Source of the DNA: a virus
Virus record (IMG/VR): IMGVR_UViG_3300046010_001069
Location: 1-40,846 of that record
DNA length: 40,846 nucleotides
Reading direction: 5' to 3' (one strand)
Shown piece by piece: positions 7,243 to 16,076 of the stretch; positions within the stretch are counted from its first letter, which is position 1, and every line of letters starts with the position of its first letter. Made by a program: the position numbers and the translations under genes. The notes beneath the pieces were generated by a model. That model saw only the letters and a list, made by a program, of their open reading frames with translations. It was not told the origin of the DNA and ran no database searches.

Positions 7243-8144
7243 GTACACTTAACCAATTAACTGAGCGTATTGATACGCTATTGCATGGCTACACGGTTAA
7301 CTCCGAAGCCAGCACATGGCTAACAACTAGCGCAACAACTTCTACAACTTCCCTTACTGTTTTTGATACATCAGTAATTGGTCGTGGTTTCATACAAATC
7401 AATGATGAAATGGTGTATGTAAACACCGTTAACCCAGCATCAAGCACATTAACTCTTGCCCCTTGGGGTAGAGGACAGCGTGGTACTACCGCTGCTGCTC
7501 ATGCTGCTAATGATAAAGTTACAGTTTCACCATTATTTCCACGCAATGAAATTAAACGGGCAATCAACGACACTATCAATGCCGTCTATCCTGCTATCTT
7601 TGCAACTGGACAAACAGAGTTTAATTATGTTGCTGCTAAAACAACTTATGATTTACCTGATGATGCAGAAAACATTTTAAACATTACACACTCTGTTGTT
7701 GGTCCGAGCAATGAGTGGCTTCCAGTTCGTGCATGGCAATTAGACAGACTTGCAAACCCAACAACATTTGGCACAGGCGGTAACTTAGGAAAGAGTATCA
7801 GCGTTTACTCTCCTATCGTTCCGGGGCGTAAAGTCAATGTTGTTTATTCAAAGCGCCCAACTTTATTGTCGGCAGCAACTGATGACTTTGCAACTGTTAC
7901 TGGTCTGCCTTCATACGCTGAGGATGTAATCCTTTATGGCGCTTCCTTTAGGATGATTTCCTTTCTTGACCCATCTCGCCTTGGTCCGCAACACGCAGCA
8001 GCAGACTTGCTTGACTCACAACAAACTGCTCGTTCAGGCGAAACCGCAGCACGCTTCCTGTTTGGTGTTTACCAACAGCGTTTAAACGAGTGTGCGGAAA
8101 ACCAACGCAGACAATTCCCAGTCCGCAGTCACTATCAAAGGTAG
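7239..8144 (+). CDS. Head-tail connector/adaptor protein (predicted)
   Basis: A 301-residue protein. Residues about 25-100 form a beta module ending in WGRGQRGTTAAAHAANDKVTV. This is followed by a helical region (NEIKRAINDTINAVYPAIF) and a C-terminal part with YDLPDDAENILNITHSVVGPSNEWLPV, a pattern typical of adaptor proteins that join portal to tail. Position after the small head genes and before the fibre gene agrees. The beta module resembles one in the tail fibre and the capsid insertion. The role is inferred from pattern and order. Confidence 0.6.
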   Translation: MSTLNQLTERIDTLLHGYTVNSEASTWLTTSATTSTTSLTVFDTSVIGRGFIQINDEMVYVNTVNPASSTLTLAPWGRGQRGTTAAAHAANDKVTVSPLFPRNEIKRAINDTINAVYPAIFATGQTEFNYVAAKTTYDLPDDAENILNITHSVVGPSNEWLPVRAWQLDRLANPTTFGTGGNLGKSISVYSPIVPGRKVNVVYSKRPTLLSAATDDFATVTGLPSYAEDVILYGASFRMISFLDPSRLGPQHAAADLLDSQQTARSGETAARFLFGVYQQRLNECAENQRRQFPVRSHYQR

Positions 8145-8152
8145 GTAAATAA

Positions 8153-9922
8153 ATGGCAGCAGGAGATGCAGGCTCACCAAAACGGTACTATTCAGCAACA
8201 GCAGTAGAAACAACAATTACTGCTGCTATTCCTTCGGCATCACAAGGAGATACTTACACATCTTTTGTTGTCGCATCAACAAGCGGTTTTGCTGCAAGTT
8301 TCCCTTACACACTTCTCGTTAACCCTGATACAAACAAAGAGGAAGTAGTTACAGTCACCGCTGGTACTGGCACAACTCTACAAGTTGTTCGTGGTCAGGA
8401 TAATACACAGGCAGTAGCCCACTCAGCAGGCGCAACAGTTCGCCATGCAGTATCTGCCCGCGAGTTCCGTGAATTACAAACCCACATTGCAGCCCGTGGT
8501 TATGATGCCGACTCAGGCATTATGACTAACATTGAAACACATGTTCACGGTCTTGGTACAGGTGATGGTTCAGTAGTAGGTACTGCAAAGGCTCAAACCC
8601 TTAGCAATAAAACTCTTTCAGGAACAATTACTTCTAGCGCTGCAACATTTACTGGCGGTACTTTCTCTAGCGGTACTATTACAAGCGCAACTATTACATC
8701 AGCAACTATTACAAGTTCTGTAATTGCTAGCGGTGGAATTGCGTTTGAAGGTTCAACTGTTGATGGTTTTGATACAACACTTACAGTAACTGACCCTACT
8801 GCTAACCGTACTATTACACTTCCAAATGTTACTGGTACTGTTGCAATCCTTGATGCTTCACAAACAATTTCTAACAAAATACTTTCAAGCAATACATTAG
8901 GTTCTGACCTTGCTGCTGGTGGATTTACTGTATCAGGTCTTGCTACACCATCTGCTAACTCAGATGCTGCAACTAAGGCTTATGTAGATACACAGGTATC
9001 TAGCCTTGTTGACTCAGCACCGGGAACACTAGATACTCTCAATGAACTTGCTGCTGCCTTAGGTGATGACCCTAACTTCGCAACAACAGTTACTAACTCA
9101 ATAGCAACTAAACTATCCCTAAGTGGTGGCACTATGACTGGTGCTATTGCAATGGGTACAAATAAGATTACTGGTCTTGGTGACCCAACATCTGCACAAG
9201 ATGCTGCTACTAAAAACTACATTGATACTCAGACAACATCTGCTGCTGCATCTGCTACCGCTGCTGCACTTAGTGCTAGCGCTGCTGCAACATCAGCAAC
9301 ATCAGCAGCCACATCAGCAACAAGTGCTGCGAACTCTTATTCGGCAGTAGTTGGCTTAACTGGCGCAGGTATTTTGCGCGACATGGGTTCAATTACTGAA
9401 ACAGATACAACAAGTAGCACTTATTTAAACATTGCTACTGTTGCTGCATCTGCTGATAACTCTGCTACCGCTGCTGCTACTAGCGCTACTAGCGCTGCTG
9501 CAAGTGCAAGCGCTGCTTCTACTAGCGCAACTGCTGCTGCAACCAGCGCAACAAGTGCTGCTAACTCTGCTACCGCAGCAGCCACTTCTGCAACATCTGC
9601 TGCTAACTCAGCAACTGCTGCTGCTAATAGTGCTGCACAGGCAGCAAGTGCAATTCAAGCAACTATCTTTGATGCTAAAGGTGACTTGATTGTTGCTAGT
9701 GCTGCCGATACCGCTGCAAGATTACCTGTTGGAACAAATGGACAAATCCTTACTGCTGCATCTACGGCTACTTATGGAGTTGAGTGGGCAGCAGCACCGA
9801 TTAGCCTTCCTTCTCAAACAGGTAATGATGGTAAGTATTTAACAACTGATGGCAGCACAGCATCATGGGCTGCTATTACAACCGACCCGCTACCAAGCGT
9901 GTTATTATTGATGGGGGCTTAA
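8153..9922 (+). CDS. Tail fibre protein with Ala/Ser/Thr coiled-coil repeats
   Basis: A 589-residue fibre. Residues about 18-105 are a virion-attachment-like beta module (...VVRGQDNTQAVAHSAGATVRHAVSAREF). Thr/Ser-rich beta repeats and TLSNKTLSG/ITGLGDPTSAQDAATKNYID-type segments follow, as seen in phage fibres. Two stretches of AATSATSAANSATAAA repeats (about residues 363-395 and 438-500) resemble trimeric fibre shafts. The C terminus has FDAKGDLIVASAADTAARLPVGTNGQILTA, a motif frequent near fibre ends. It probably binds the host surface. Synonymous variation between repeats suggests an old expansion. Confidence 0.82.
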   Translation: MAAGDAGSPKRYYSATAVETTITAAIPSASQGDTYTSFVVASTSGFAASFPYTLLVNPDTNKEEVVTVTAGTGTTLQVVRGQDNTQAVAHSAGATVRHAVSAREFRELQTHIAARGYDADSGIMTNIETHVHGLGTGDGSVVGTAKAQTLSNKTLSGTITSSAATFTGGTFSSGTITSATITSATITSSVIASGGIAFEGSTVDGFDTTLTVTDPTANRTITLPNVTGTVAILDASQTISNKILSSNTLGSDLAAGGFTVSGLATPSANSDAATKAYVDTQVSSLVDSAPGTLDTLNELAAALGDDPNFATTVTNSIATKLSLSGGTMTGAIAMGTNKITGLGDPTSAQDAATKNYIDTQTTSAAASATAAALSASAAATSATSAATSATSAANSYSAVVGLTGAGILRDMGSITETDTTSSTYLNIATVAASADNSATAAATSATSAAASASAASTSATAAATSATSAANSATAAATSATSAANSATAAANSAAQAASAIQATIFDAKGDLIVASAADTAARLPVGTNGQILTAASTATYGVEWAAAPISLPSQTGNDGKYLTTDGSTASWAAITTDPLPSVLLLMGA

Positions 9923-9926
9923 TAAA

Positions 9927-10130
9927 ATGCCAGCATTTGCATTACAACTCCGTAGAGGAACCACTAGCGAACACTCTACATTTACAGGTTTGGTTGGAGA
10001 AGTCACAATAGACACCACCAAAGATACAGTCGTGGTACATGACGGCACTACTGCCGGGGGAATACCATTGGCTAAAGAGTCTGCTATTTCGGAAGCAGGC
10101 TTTAACCCATTTCTACTAATAGGAGCATAA
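9927..10130 (+). CDS. Small Mtd-N-like fibre-associated protein
   Basis: A 67-residue protein whose LQLRRGTTSEHSTFTG...GEVTIDTTKDTVVVHDGTT pattern matches the N-terminal domain of major tropism determinant-type receptor-binding proteins. Here the domain stands alone, lacking the C-terminal lectin. It may be an adaptor or trimerisation cap for the neighbouring fibre and adhesins. It starts four bases after the fibre stop. Confidence 0.72.
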   Translation: MPAFALQLRRGTTSEHSTFTGLVGEVTIDTTKDTVVVHDGTTAGGIPLAKESAISEAGFNPFLLIGA

Positions 10131-10133
10131 TAA

Positions 10134-10463
10134 ATGGCTAATACCTACAAAGTGCTGGGTCAAGTCGCACCGTCTGCTACTACTGCTACGACTGCTTATA
10201 CTTGCCCATCTGCAACACAAACAGTAATCTCAACAATAGTAGTCGCAAACCGTGCAGCATCTGCTGGTACATACCGTATCTCAGTACGCCCTAATGGTGC
10301 AACACAAGCAAATGAACACTACCTTGCTTATGATGTTGCCATTGCAGCAAACGACTCAACAGCATTAACACTTGGCATCACTATTGATGCTTCGGATGTT
10401 GTGACTGTTTACGCATCTAGCGCAAACATGTCCTTCAATCTTTTTGGTTCTGAAATCGCTTAA
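10134..10463 (+). CDS. Hypothetical beta-rich tail/collar protein
   Basis: A 109-residue protein, Ala/Thr/Val-rich, with alternating hydrophobic residues (TVISTIVVANR, TYRISVRPNG, DVVTVYASSANMSFNLFGSE), consistent with a single beta-sandwich domain. It lies between fibre-type genes and is probably a minor tail or decoration protein. No family is named with confidence. Confidence 0.65.
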   Translation: MANTYKVLGQVAPSATTATTAYTCPSATQTVISTIVVANRAASAGTYRISVRPNGATQANEHYLAYDVAIAANDSTALTLGITIDASDVVTVYASSANMSFNLFGSEIA

Positions 10464-10487
10464 TTTACTCTAAGGAGTTTAAACACC

Positions 10488-11363
10488 ATGGCTGTAACCC
10501 GCTTTTCTAATTCACGCATTGGCGCAGGGTTTCCTAAGTATCAAAACTTTTGGGACCAATCAACTACTATTCCAATTACTGCTGATTTTCTTGTAGTTGC
10601 AGGTGGGGGTAGCGGTGGTTCTCGCAATGGTACAGGAGGTTCAGGTAGTGGCGGTGGAGGTGGCGGTGGTTTCAGAACATCTACTGGAACATCAGGTCGT
10701 GGGGCTTCAGCCGAATCTACTTTAACACTTAATAAAGGAACAAGTTACACAGTTACTGTAGGTTCTGGAGGAACTGGTATTAATGGTCCAGCAGATACTT
10801 ATACAGATGGAAACAATGGTGGTAATTCTTCTATATCTGGAACTGGTTTAACCACAATTACATCTACTGGTGGAGGCGGAGGGGGTAGCGCTAACAGAAA
10901 TGGAAAAAGTGGAGGTGCTGGTGGTGGTGCTGGTTATATAGGTACTGGTGGTTCTGGAACTACTGCACAAGGTTATGACGGAGGTAGCGCAAATAGCAAT
11001 GTTTCTCCATACGCAGCAGCAGGTGGTGGTGGTGCTGGAGGGGCTGGAGGTAGTGCGCCAGACTCAAGTACGGCAGGTACTGCTGGGGCTGGTTTAGCAA
11101 ATTCAATTACTGGAACATCTGTTACCTATGCAGCAGGAGGTGCTGGTTGTATTTGGACTAGCGGTGGTTCTAACAATGCTACAACAAATACTGGCAATGG
11201 TTCAGGTGGTGCAGCAACTGCTGCATCTGGCAATGGTGGTTCAGGCGTAGTAATAATTAGGGCAACCCAAGCAGCAAGTTCAACTACTGGTTCACCAACC
11301 TACACAACATCAGGTTCATACCACATTTATCAATTCAATGGTGATGGGAGTATTACTTACTAA
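10488..11363 (+). CDS. Glycine-rich adhesin 1 (receptor-binding candidate)
   Basis: A 291-residue protein built on a Gly-rich fold: an N-terminal anchor (RFSNSRIGAGFPKYQNFWDQSTTI), ADFLVVAGGGSGG, TLNKGTSYTVTVGSGG, many GGG runs, then GVVIIRATQAAS and a C-terminal YHIYQFNGDGSI. This Gly-rich lattice with a VVIIR strand is common in distal tail-fibre adhesins of aquatic phages. The next gene is a clear paralogue. The start is preceded by AAGGA and a GTTTAAAC copy that fills the spacer (10477-10484). Confidence 0.75.
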   Translation: MAVTRFSNSRIGAGFPKYQNFWDQSTTIPITADFLVVAGGGSGGSRNGTGGSGSGGGGGGGFRTSTGTSGRGASAESTLTLNKGTSYTVTVGSGGTGINGPADTYTDGNNGGNSSISGTGLTTITSTGGGGGGSANRNGKSGGAGGGAGYIGTGGSGTTAQGYDGGSANSNVSPYAAAGGGGAGGAGGSAPDSSTAGTAGAGLANSITGTSVTYAAGGAGCIWTSGGSNNATTNTGNGSGGAATAASGNGGSGVVIIRATQAASSTTGSPTYTTSGSYHIYQFNGDGSITY

Positions 11364-12286
11364 TGGCTATTCGTAAATTTTCAACATCAAGTATTAGAAC
11401 TGGTGTTAAGTCATCTAAATTTTGGGACCAATCTACTGTGCTTACTGCATCTGCTGACCTTTTAATCATTGCAGGTGGCGGTGGAGGCGGAGCAAGGTAT
11501 GGCGGAGGAGGTGGTGGAGGAGGAGTTTATGATTATTCCTCTTTTTCATTTAATCCAGGTACTTCATACACAGTTACTGTTGGTTCTGGCGGGGCTGGTG
11601 GTGTAGGTTCAACTGCTAGCGAAAATAGAGGAGTAACTGGTGGTAATTCATCAGTAGTCCATAATGCTGGAACTCGTACCGCAGATGGTGGCGGTGGCGG
11701 AGGTTGCGGAGTTCATGTTGGTAAAAATGGCGGTTCAGGTGGTGGCGCTGGTTATGCAGGTAGCGGTTCCCAAGGAACTGCTACTGGAAATGGAACAGGA
11801 AATAATGGTGGTACAGGAAGAAATACTCCACCTGAAAATTGCGGTGGCGGTGGTGGTTATGGTTCCGTTGGTGGTAATGCAACCGGTAGTCAAGGTGGTA
11901 ATGGCGGTAGTGGATTTACAATTCCATCAGGAACTTCAGGACTAACTCCATTTTCTGGCAAAGGTACTGCTTCATCTGGAGGTGGCGGTGGAGCCGATGG
12001 AGATATTTCTGCACAATCTGGCGGTACTGGTGGAACAGGTGCAGGAAACGGTGGATGGCAAGGGGTAGGAACAAACGCAACAATGTATGGTTGCGGTGGT
12101 GGTGGCTCAGGTGGTGGTACTGGCAACCCATCTCCTGCTGGTGGAAATGGCTATGCTGGAGTTGTTGTTATTCGTTATTCAGACTCACAAGCAGCAGCAA
12201 CAAGCACAACTGGCAGTCCAACAGTAACTACTACTGGTGGTTATAGATATTATGTATTCACAGGTGACGGTTCAATTACCTTCTAA
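11363..12286 (+). CDS. Glycine-rich adhesin 2 (paralogue of the preceding gene)
   Basis: A 307-residue protein with the same plan as the gene before it: RKFSTSSIRTG...KFWDQSTVLTASADLLIIAGGGGGG, NPGTSYTVTVGSGG, GVVVIRYSDSQAA and YRYYVFTGDGSITF. The loops between shared strands differ strongly, as expected for receptor-binding surfaces under diversifying selection. The ATG overlaps the previous stop region (TAATGG). The tandem duplication suggests two receptor specificities or a hetero-oligomeric tip. Confidence 0.75.
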   Translation: MAIRKFSTSSIRTGVKSSKFWDQSTVLTASADLLIIAGGGGGGARYGGGGGGGGVYDYSSFSFNPGTSYTVTVGSGGAGGVGSTASENRGVTGGNSSVVHNAGTRTADGGGGGGCGVHVGKNGGSGGGAGYAGSGSQGTATGNGTGNNGGTGRNTPPENCGGGGGYGSVGGNATGSQGGNGGSGFTIPSGTSGLTPFSGKGTASSGGGGGADGDISAQSGGTGGTGAGNGGWQGVGTNATMYGCGGGGSGGGTGNPSPAGGNGYAGVVVIRYSDSQAAATSTTGSPTVTTTGGYRYYVFTGDGSITF

Positions 12287-12297
12287 GGAGAAAACAA

Positions 12298-12669
12298 ATG
12301 GCACACTTCGCAAAACTAGATGAAAACAATAATGTACTTGCAGTACATGTTGTAAATAATGATGTTATTACTATTGATGGTAATGAGTCAGAACAAGCAG
12401 GTATTGATTTCTTGACTGGTTTACACGGACACACATTATGGAAACAAACTTCTTACAATGCAACCTTCCGTAAGAACTATGCAGGTATTGGCTATACTTA
12501 TGATGCAGGTCGTGACGCATTTATTCCACCTAAACCATTTAACTCTTGGACTCTTAATGAAACAACTTGCCAATGGGAAGCACCTGTTCCTTATCCAACA
12601 GACGGCAAGCGTTATGCATGGTTTGAGCCAAATCAGCAATGGATTGAAATTACAGGACCTGCTGCATAA
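12298..12669 (+). CDS. Conserved phage protein of unknown function (virion-module)
   Basis: A 123-residue protein with the recognisable pattern AHFAKLDENNNVLAVHVVNN, GIDFLTGL, RKNYAGIGYTYDAGRDAFIPPKP and NSWTLNETTCQWEAP. From memory this small protein is widespread in aquatic tailed phages near fibre genes and has no assigned function. A good AAGGAG precedes the ATG. Aromatic residues and turns suggest a small surface-exposed beta domain. Confidence 0.75.
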   Translation: MAHFAKLDENNNVLAVHVVNNDVITIDGNESEQAGIDFLTGLHGHTLWKQTSYNATFRKNYAGIGYTYDAGRDAFIPPKPFNSWTLNETTCQWEAPVPYPTDGKRYAWFEPNQQWIEITGPAA

Positions 12670-12720
12670 TAACTTCCTGTTTAAACAATTACAGCAACTA
12701 ACAGTAAAGGAAGTGTTTAA

Positions 12721-14697
12721 ATGGCAATAACAAGCCGTGCGCCCCACATTACCGAACGCCCACAGATTGACCTGTCGGGTTCCGTATCTCAATACTATGA
12801 AATTACAGGTAATGCTTTTGATGTGGCTATTGCTGGCTTGCCTTTTATTCTTGGCGTAACTGACTCTACACCTTACCGCCGACAGACCGCAGAGTTTCGT
12901 ACTCAGCGCGTTGACCAAGAGCGTGACCCCGGTGAGCAGTCACTTGCTGGTTCAGGTTATTGGATTAGGTCGCAATCATCTTTGCATCTAGGTCAAGGCA
13001 TTAACTATCAGGAACCGCTTGAAGGCGACCCTGACCAAACTAAGTTTCGTTACAAGACTGGTGAAGGTATTGACCCTTGGACTACTGGACAAATTAAATT
13101 ATTAAAGAAAGCCACGCTTACAGAAGCAGCAACTGGCAAATCTTATGTTTTTTCTACAACTGTTAATGGCGCAGACTTTCTTATTAAAGTTGCAGAGTCA
13201 GCATCTGCCACATCTCGCGTATTAAGAACTTCTACTACTGGTACTGAAACAACGCTTGTTAATAATACAGCAATAACTGAAAAAATCTTGGCTGCTGCTA
13301 TGGGTGGTAACGACCTTATGATTGTTACTCCTACTAAAGTATGGCGTTATTCATTTGATGATGCCAGTCCAGCGATACATCAAGATTATGCTATTAACTC
13401 AGCAGATGCTGCTAGTGATAAAGTTGCAATTAACTATGTTAAAAGTCGTTTTGTTATTGCTTATTCTACTACTAGCGGTACAACACAATCTTATGCACTT
13501 GCAAGAAACACGGGTTCATCAATTAACTTTAGCACTTTAACTGCTATCAATGGTTCAACAACATTACCTTCGGGATTTACTTTTACCGCTGTAACTGAGT
13601 CATCTAATGCTTTCTACATTGGTGGCTATTCAGGTGATGAAGGCATGGCTTTTAAAGTTACAGTAGATAATAGTGGTGCATTATCTACAATGGTTCGTGT
13701 ACTCCTTTTACCAAAGAGCGAACAGTTACTACAAATGTATGGCTATCTAGGTTCTTATGTAATGCTTGGAACAAGCCGTGGTGTGCGTGTGGCTGTTGTT
13801 GATACTGATGGCAATGTTTCTTACGGTCCACTTGTCTTTGAAGCAACTGGTGGTGTCTATGCATTTACTGCTCGTAACTCATTTGTTTGGGCTGGTGTAA
13901 ACGCAGGTGTTGGCGGGCAATCAGGTTTAATTCGTATCAATCTTGGTGCGCCATTGGCTAATAATGGTTATGCCTACGCAACAGACTTGGTTGCAACTAG
14001 CGTAACTGGACACATCCACTCTGTTGCAACTTTTGATAATGGTCGCAAAGCATTTACCGTTGAAGGCTCAGGTCTTTGGATTGAACACTCTACTGATTTA
14101 GTTGAGTCAGGAACATTTACTACTGGACTAATTCGTTTTGATACATTAGAAAATAAAGCGTGGAAGCGACTTCGTTTGCGTACACCTGATACATTGCAAG
14201 GGGACATACAAATTGCAAGAGTTACAGAAACTGCTGCTGATGCGCTCACTACTGTTGCACAAGGCACAACCGAACAGTACGACTATGACCTTGCGGTTGT
14301 ATTCCCGGATGTTTCGCCTGATGCTTCTTTCCGTTTCACCCTTTCTCGCAACAGTTCTGATGCCACTACTGGCGCTGTTATTTATGGTTATTCTGCTAAA
14401 GCGCTTCCTACTCCTACCCGCGCTCGCGTTATTCAAATTCCTTTATTTTGTTTTGATAGAGAAACCGACAAACTTGGTAACCTATTGGGTTACGAAGGCT
14501 ATGCAAGAACGCGATTAAGCGCACTTGAAGCAGTTGAAGGTGTTGGCGAAACAGTCGTCATCCAAGATTTCACCGCAGGCGGAGAGCCTATTGAAGCGGT
14601 GATAGAGCAGATAACTTTTATTCGCTCAACTCCACCCAACCGTAACTTCTCAGGCTTTGGCGGTATCGTTCAAGTCGTTGCGAGAACTGTCGTCTAA
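12721..14697 (+). CDS. Large tail protein, podovirus nozzle/tubular-like (predicted)
   Basis: A 658-residue protein with a repetitive beta architecture (about residues 120-420: KSYVFSTTVNGADFLIKVA, NDLMIVTPTKVWRYSFDD, GSYVMLGTSRGVRVAVVDTDGN, ARNSFVWAGVNAG), suggestive of beta-propeller blades, then a C-terminal platform-like domain. Size, position after the fibre genes and before lysis genes, and beta-propeller look fit a tail nozzle or tubular protein of podoviruses. No tape-measure or sheath gene is visible, which supports a short tail. The upstream spacer carries GTTTAAAC (12679) and a near copy abutting the ATG. Confidence 0.6.
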   Translation: MAITSRAPHITERPQIDLSGSVSQYYEITGNAFDVAIAGLPFILGVTDSTPYRRQTAEFRTQRVDQERDPGEQSLAGSGYWIRSQSSLHLGQGINYQEPLEGDPDQTKFRYKTGEGIDPWTTGQIKLLKKATLTEAATGKSYVFSTTVNGADFLIKVAESASATSRVLRTSTTGTETTLVNNTAITEKILAAAMGGNDLMIVTPTKVWRYSFDDASPAIHQDYAINSADAASDKVAINYVKSRFVIAYSTTSGTTQSYALARNTGSSINFSTLTAINGSTTLPSGFTFTAVTESSNAFYIGGYSGDEGMAFKVTVDNSGALSTMVRVLLLPKSEQLLQMYGYLGSYVMLGTSRGVRVAVVDTDGNVSYGPLVFEATGGVYAFTARNSFVWAGVNAGVGGQSGLIRINLGAPLANNGYAYATDLVATSVTGHIHSVATFDNGRKAFTVEGSGLWIEHSTDLVESGTFTTGLIRFDTLENKAWKRLRLRTPDTLQGDIQIARVTETAADALTTVAQGTTEQYDYDLAVVFPDVSPDASFRFTLSRNSSDATTGAVIYGYSAKALPTPTRARVIQIPLFCFDRETDKLGNLLGYEGYARTRLSALEAVEGVGETVVIQDFTAGGEPIEAVIEQITFIRSTPPNRNFSGFGGIVQVVARTVV

Positions 14698-14709
14698 GGA
14701 ATAGAACAA

Positions 14710-14907
14710 ATGACCCCTGCAAACTGGGCTGCACTAGCCGTATCCATAATGACCCTTCTAGTTGGCTTTACTGCTGCTATTAGATTTTTGGTCAAACATT
14801 ATCTAAGTGAACTTAAACCAAACGGGGGAACAAGCGTGTCTGACCGTTTAAACAGGGTAGAAAGACGGGTAGATGAAATCTACTCGCTATTGATTGAAAG
14901 AAAGTAA
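14710..14907 (+). CDS. Small membrane protein, holin candidate
   Basis: A 65-residue protein with one N-terminal transmembrane segment (about residues 7-30, AALAVSIMTLLVGFTAAIRFLV), then a soluble charged tail with heptad spacing (SDRLNRVERRVDEIYSLLIE). The stop overlaps the endolysin start (TAATG). Topology and placement fit a holin or holin-associated protein. A second membrane protein follows the endolysin, so the two may act together or as holin and antiholin. Confidence 0.65.
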   Translation: MTPANWAALAVSIMTLLVGFTAAIRFLVKHYLSELKPNGGTSVSDRLNRVERRVDEIYSLLIERK

Positions 14908-15455
14908 TGAGTAAATTAGCAAAGAAACCAACACCAGCAGCGCTTGCTGTATTACGCCAAGCAACTGCTATTAAACCAAAGCGTAAGAAGTTATCTGATG
15001 GATTACTTCCTTCTGCTGCTCACATAAAGCAAAGCCCAACTAGCGACCACAATACTGGTTACGCTGTTGACTTAACGCATGACCCTGATAATGGGATTGA
15101 TTGTGCAGAGATTTTTCAAAAACTAAAAACAGACAGTCGTGTGAAATACCTAATCTTTAACAAAAAGATTTGGTCTAAAGAGAAAGCCAAGTTAGGTGAC
15201 CGCAAGTACACAGGCTCAAATCCACACACGAAACACTTGCACATTTCCATCAATGATGGATACGGTGATGATGTCCGCCCATGGTTCCCATGGATGGCAG
15301 CACCTAAGTTAGTAAACCAAATAAAGGCAACCATTGCGGTTGTTCCCCAAAAGAAGGTGGTAATAAATGAACCAAAAGTTAGCAGCAATACTAGGCAGTT
15401 ATGCGCGTGCAGCGGTTGCTGCTGTTCTCGCCCTGTATCTAGCAGGAACTACTGA
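14907..15455 (+). CDS. Endolysin, M15-type (VanY-like) peptidase
   Basis: A 182-residue cell-wall peptidase. The zinc site of the M15 family is visible: His48 and Asp55 in SDHNTGYAVDLTH, and His110/His112 in KHLHISI. It would cleave peptide cross-links or stems of host peptidoglycan at lysis. The catalytic domain is complete by about residue 130. The last 29 residues (including CACSGCCCSRP) are encoded in the 89 bases that overlap the next gene in another frame, so this tail may be of little functional importance. No separate cell-wall-binding domain is visible. Confidence 0.85.
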   Translation: MSKLAKKPTPAALAVLRQATAIKPKRKKLSDGLLPSAAHIKQSPTSDHNTGYAVDLTHDPDNGIDCAEIFQKLKTDSRVKYLIFNKKIWSKEKAKLGDRKYTGSNPHTKHLHISINDGYGDDVRPWFPWMAAPKLVNQIKATIAVVPQKKVVINEPKVSSNTRQLCACSGCCCSRPVSSRNY

Positions 15456-15555
15456 CCTAAAAACATTGGGCTTAGCAGCACTAACAGGTGTAGCAGGACC
15501 ATTGCTAAAAGCGCTTGACTCATCCGACACAAATTTCGGCAGAGGCGCAGAGTAA
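15367..15555 (+). CDS. Second small membrane protein, holin candidate
   Basis: A 62-residue protein that starts inside the endolysin gene after GAAGGTGG. It has two hydrophobic segments (YARAAVAAVLALYLAG and LGLAALTGVAGPLLKAL) and a polar C terminus (DSSDTNFGRGAE). Size, two short membrane spans and lysis-cassette position fit an actinophage-type holin. It is the last gene before the late-operon terminator. Confidence 0.7.
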   Translation: MNQKLAAILGSYARAAVAAVLALYLAGTTDLKTLGLAALTGVAGPLLKALDSSDTNFGRGAE

Positions 15556-15575
15556 TCTAATCGTTTAAACATAAG

Positions 15576-15636
15576 AAAGCCCCGCTTTCACTTCGTACAC
15601 TTCCCCTATGTACGCTGTGATTGCGGGGCTTTTTTT
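15576..15636. terminator. Bidirectional terminator between convergent operons
   Basis: A 10-bp GC-rich outer stem (15576-15585 with 15623-15632) encloses a second perfect 6-bp stem (15594-15599 with 15609-15614), with a short TCAC/GTGA pairing between them. A seven-T run follows on the plus strand, and AAAG/CTTT on the other side gives the minus transcript a short U-run. It closes the late rightward operon and the leftward zinc-ribbon pair. Confidence 0.9.
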
Positions 15637-15642
15637 GTTTTA

Positions 15643-15822
15643 TTAACTTGTCCGATTATCAGTTGAGTAAAAACCGCTAGCGTTAAACTTAACTGATGGG
15701 ACAGACCATACCCTACTCATCTGCTGCCCGCAACAGTTAGGTGCGCTAACTTCGTTATGTATAGAAAATTCTGTTTCATACTGGATGCCACATTGTTCAC
15801 ATTTAAATTCATAAATCGCCAC
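15643..15822 (-). CDS. FmdB-type zinc-ribbon protein, GTG start
   Basis: A 59-residue protein that begins with GTG at 15822, after AAGGAACC. It reads (M)AIYEFKCEQCGIQYETEFS..., then NCCGQQMSRVWSVPSVKFNASGFYSTDNRTS. The YEFxCxxCG start, second Cys pair, RVWSVPSVKF strand and GFYSTD ending match the FmdB zinc-ribbon regulatory protein family, which is often carried by phages. The gene overlaps the end of the upstream zinc-ribbon gene by 14 bases, so the two form a leftward pair. Target and role are unknown. Confidence 0.8.
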   Translation of the reverse strand: MAIYEFKCEQCGIQYETEFSIHNEVSAPNCCGQQMSRVWSVPSVKFNASGFYSTDNRTS

Positions 15823-16045
15823 TTGTTGGTTCCTTATCAGCAGGGGTAGGCGCTGTTAATTTTGTGCCACAATTTGCACACTCAGCATCAGTAAACCATA
15901 CCGCTATTTCATAATCAATAAAAATACATTTAACATTTAATACTTCACAACCACAGATACAACTATGGCTTGGCTCGCCACGCAAGTCGCCGAAGGATTT
16001 GCCGTAGTCAGGCTTCCACTCGCCAACTGGCGTTGGCTCAGGCAT
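15809..16045 (-). CDS. Small zinc-ribbon protein
   Basis: A 78-residue protein with two Cys pairs, SCICGC and CANCGTK, a plausible zinc ribbon flanked by Pro/Asp/Glu-rich termini. The N terminus (EPTPVGEWKPDYGKSFGDLRGEPSHSC) is unusual. It is the first gene of a two-gene leftward island wedged between late and early rightward operons. It could be a regulator of the switch, which is inference from location. Confidence 0.68.
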   Translation of the reverse strand: MPEPTPVGEWKPDYGKSFGDLRGEPSHSCICGCEVLNVKCIFIDYEIAVWFTDAECANCGTKLTAPTPADKEPTSGDL

Positions 16046-16076
16046 ACTTATCCTTACGCTGCACGAACAGCAGTCT

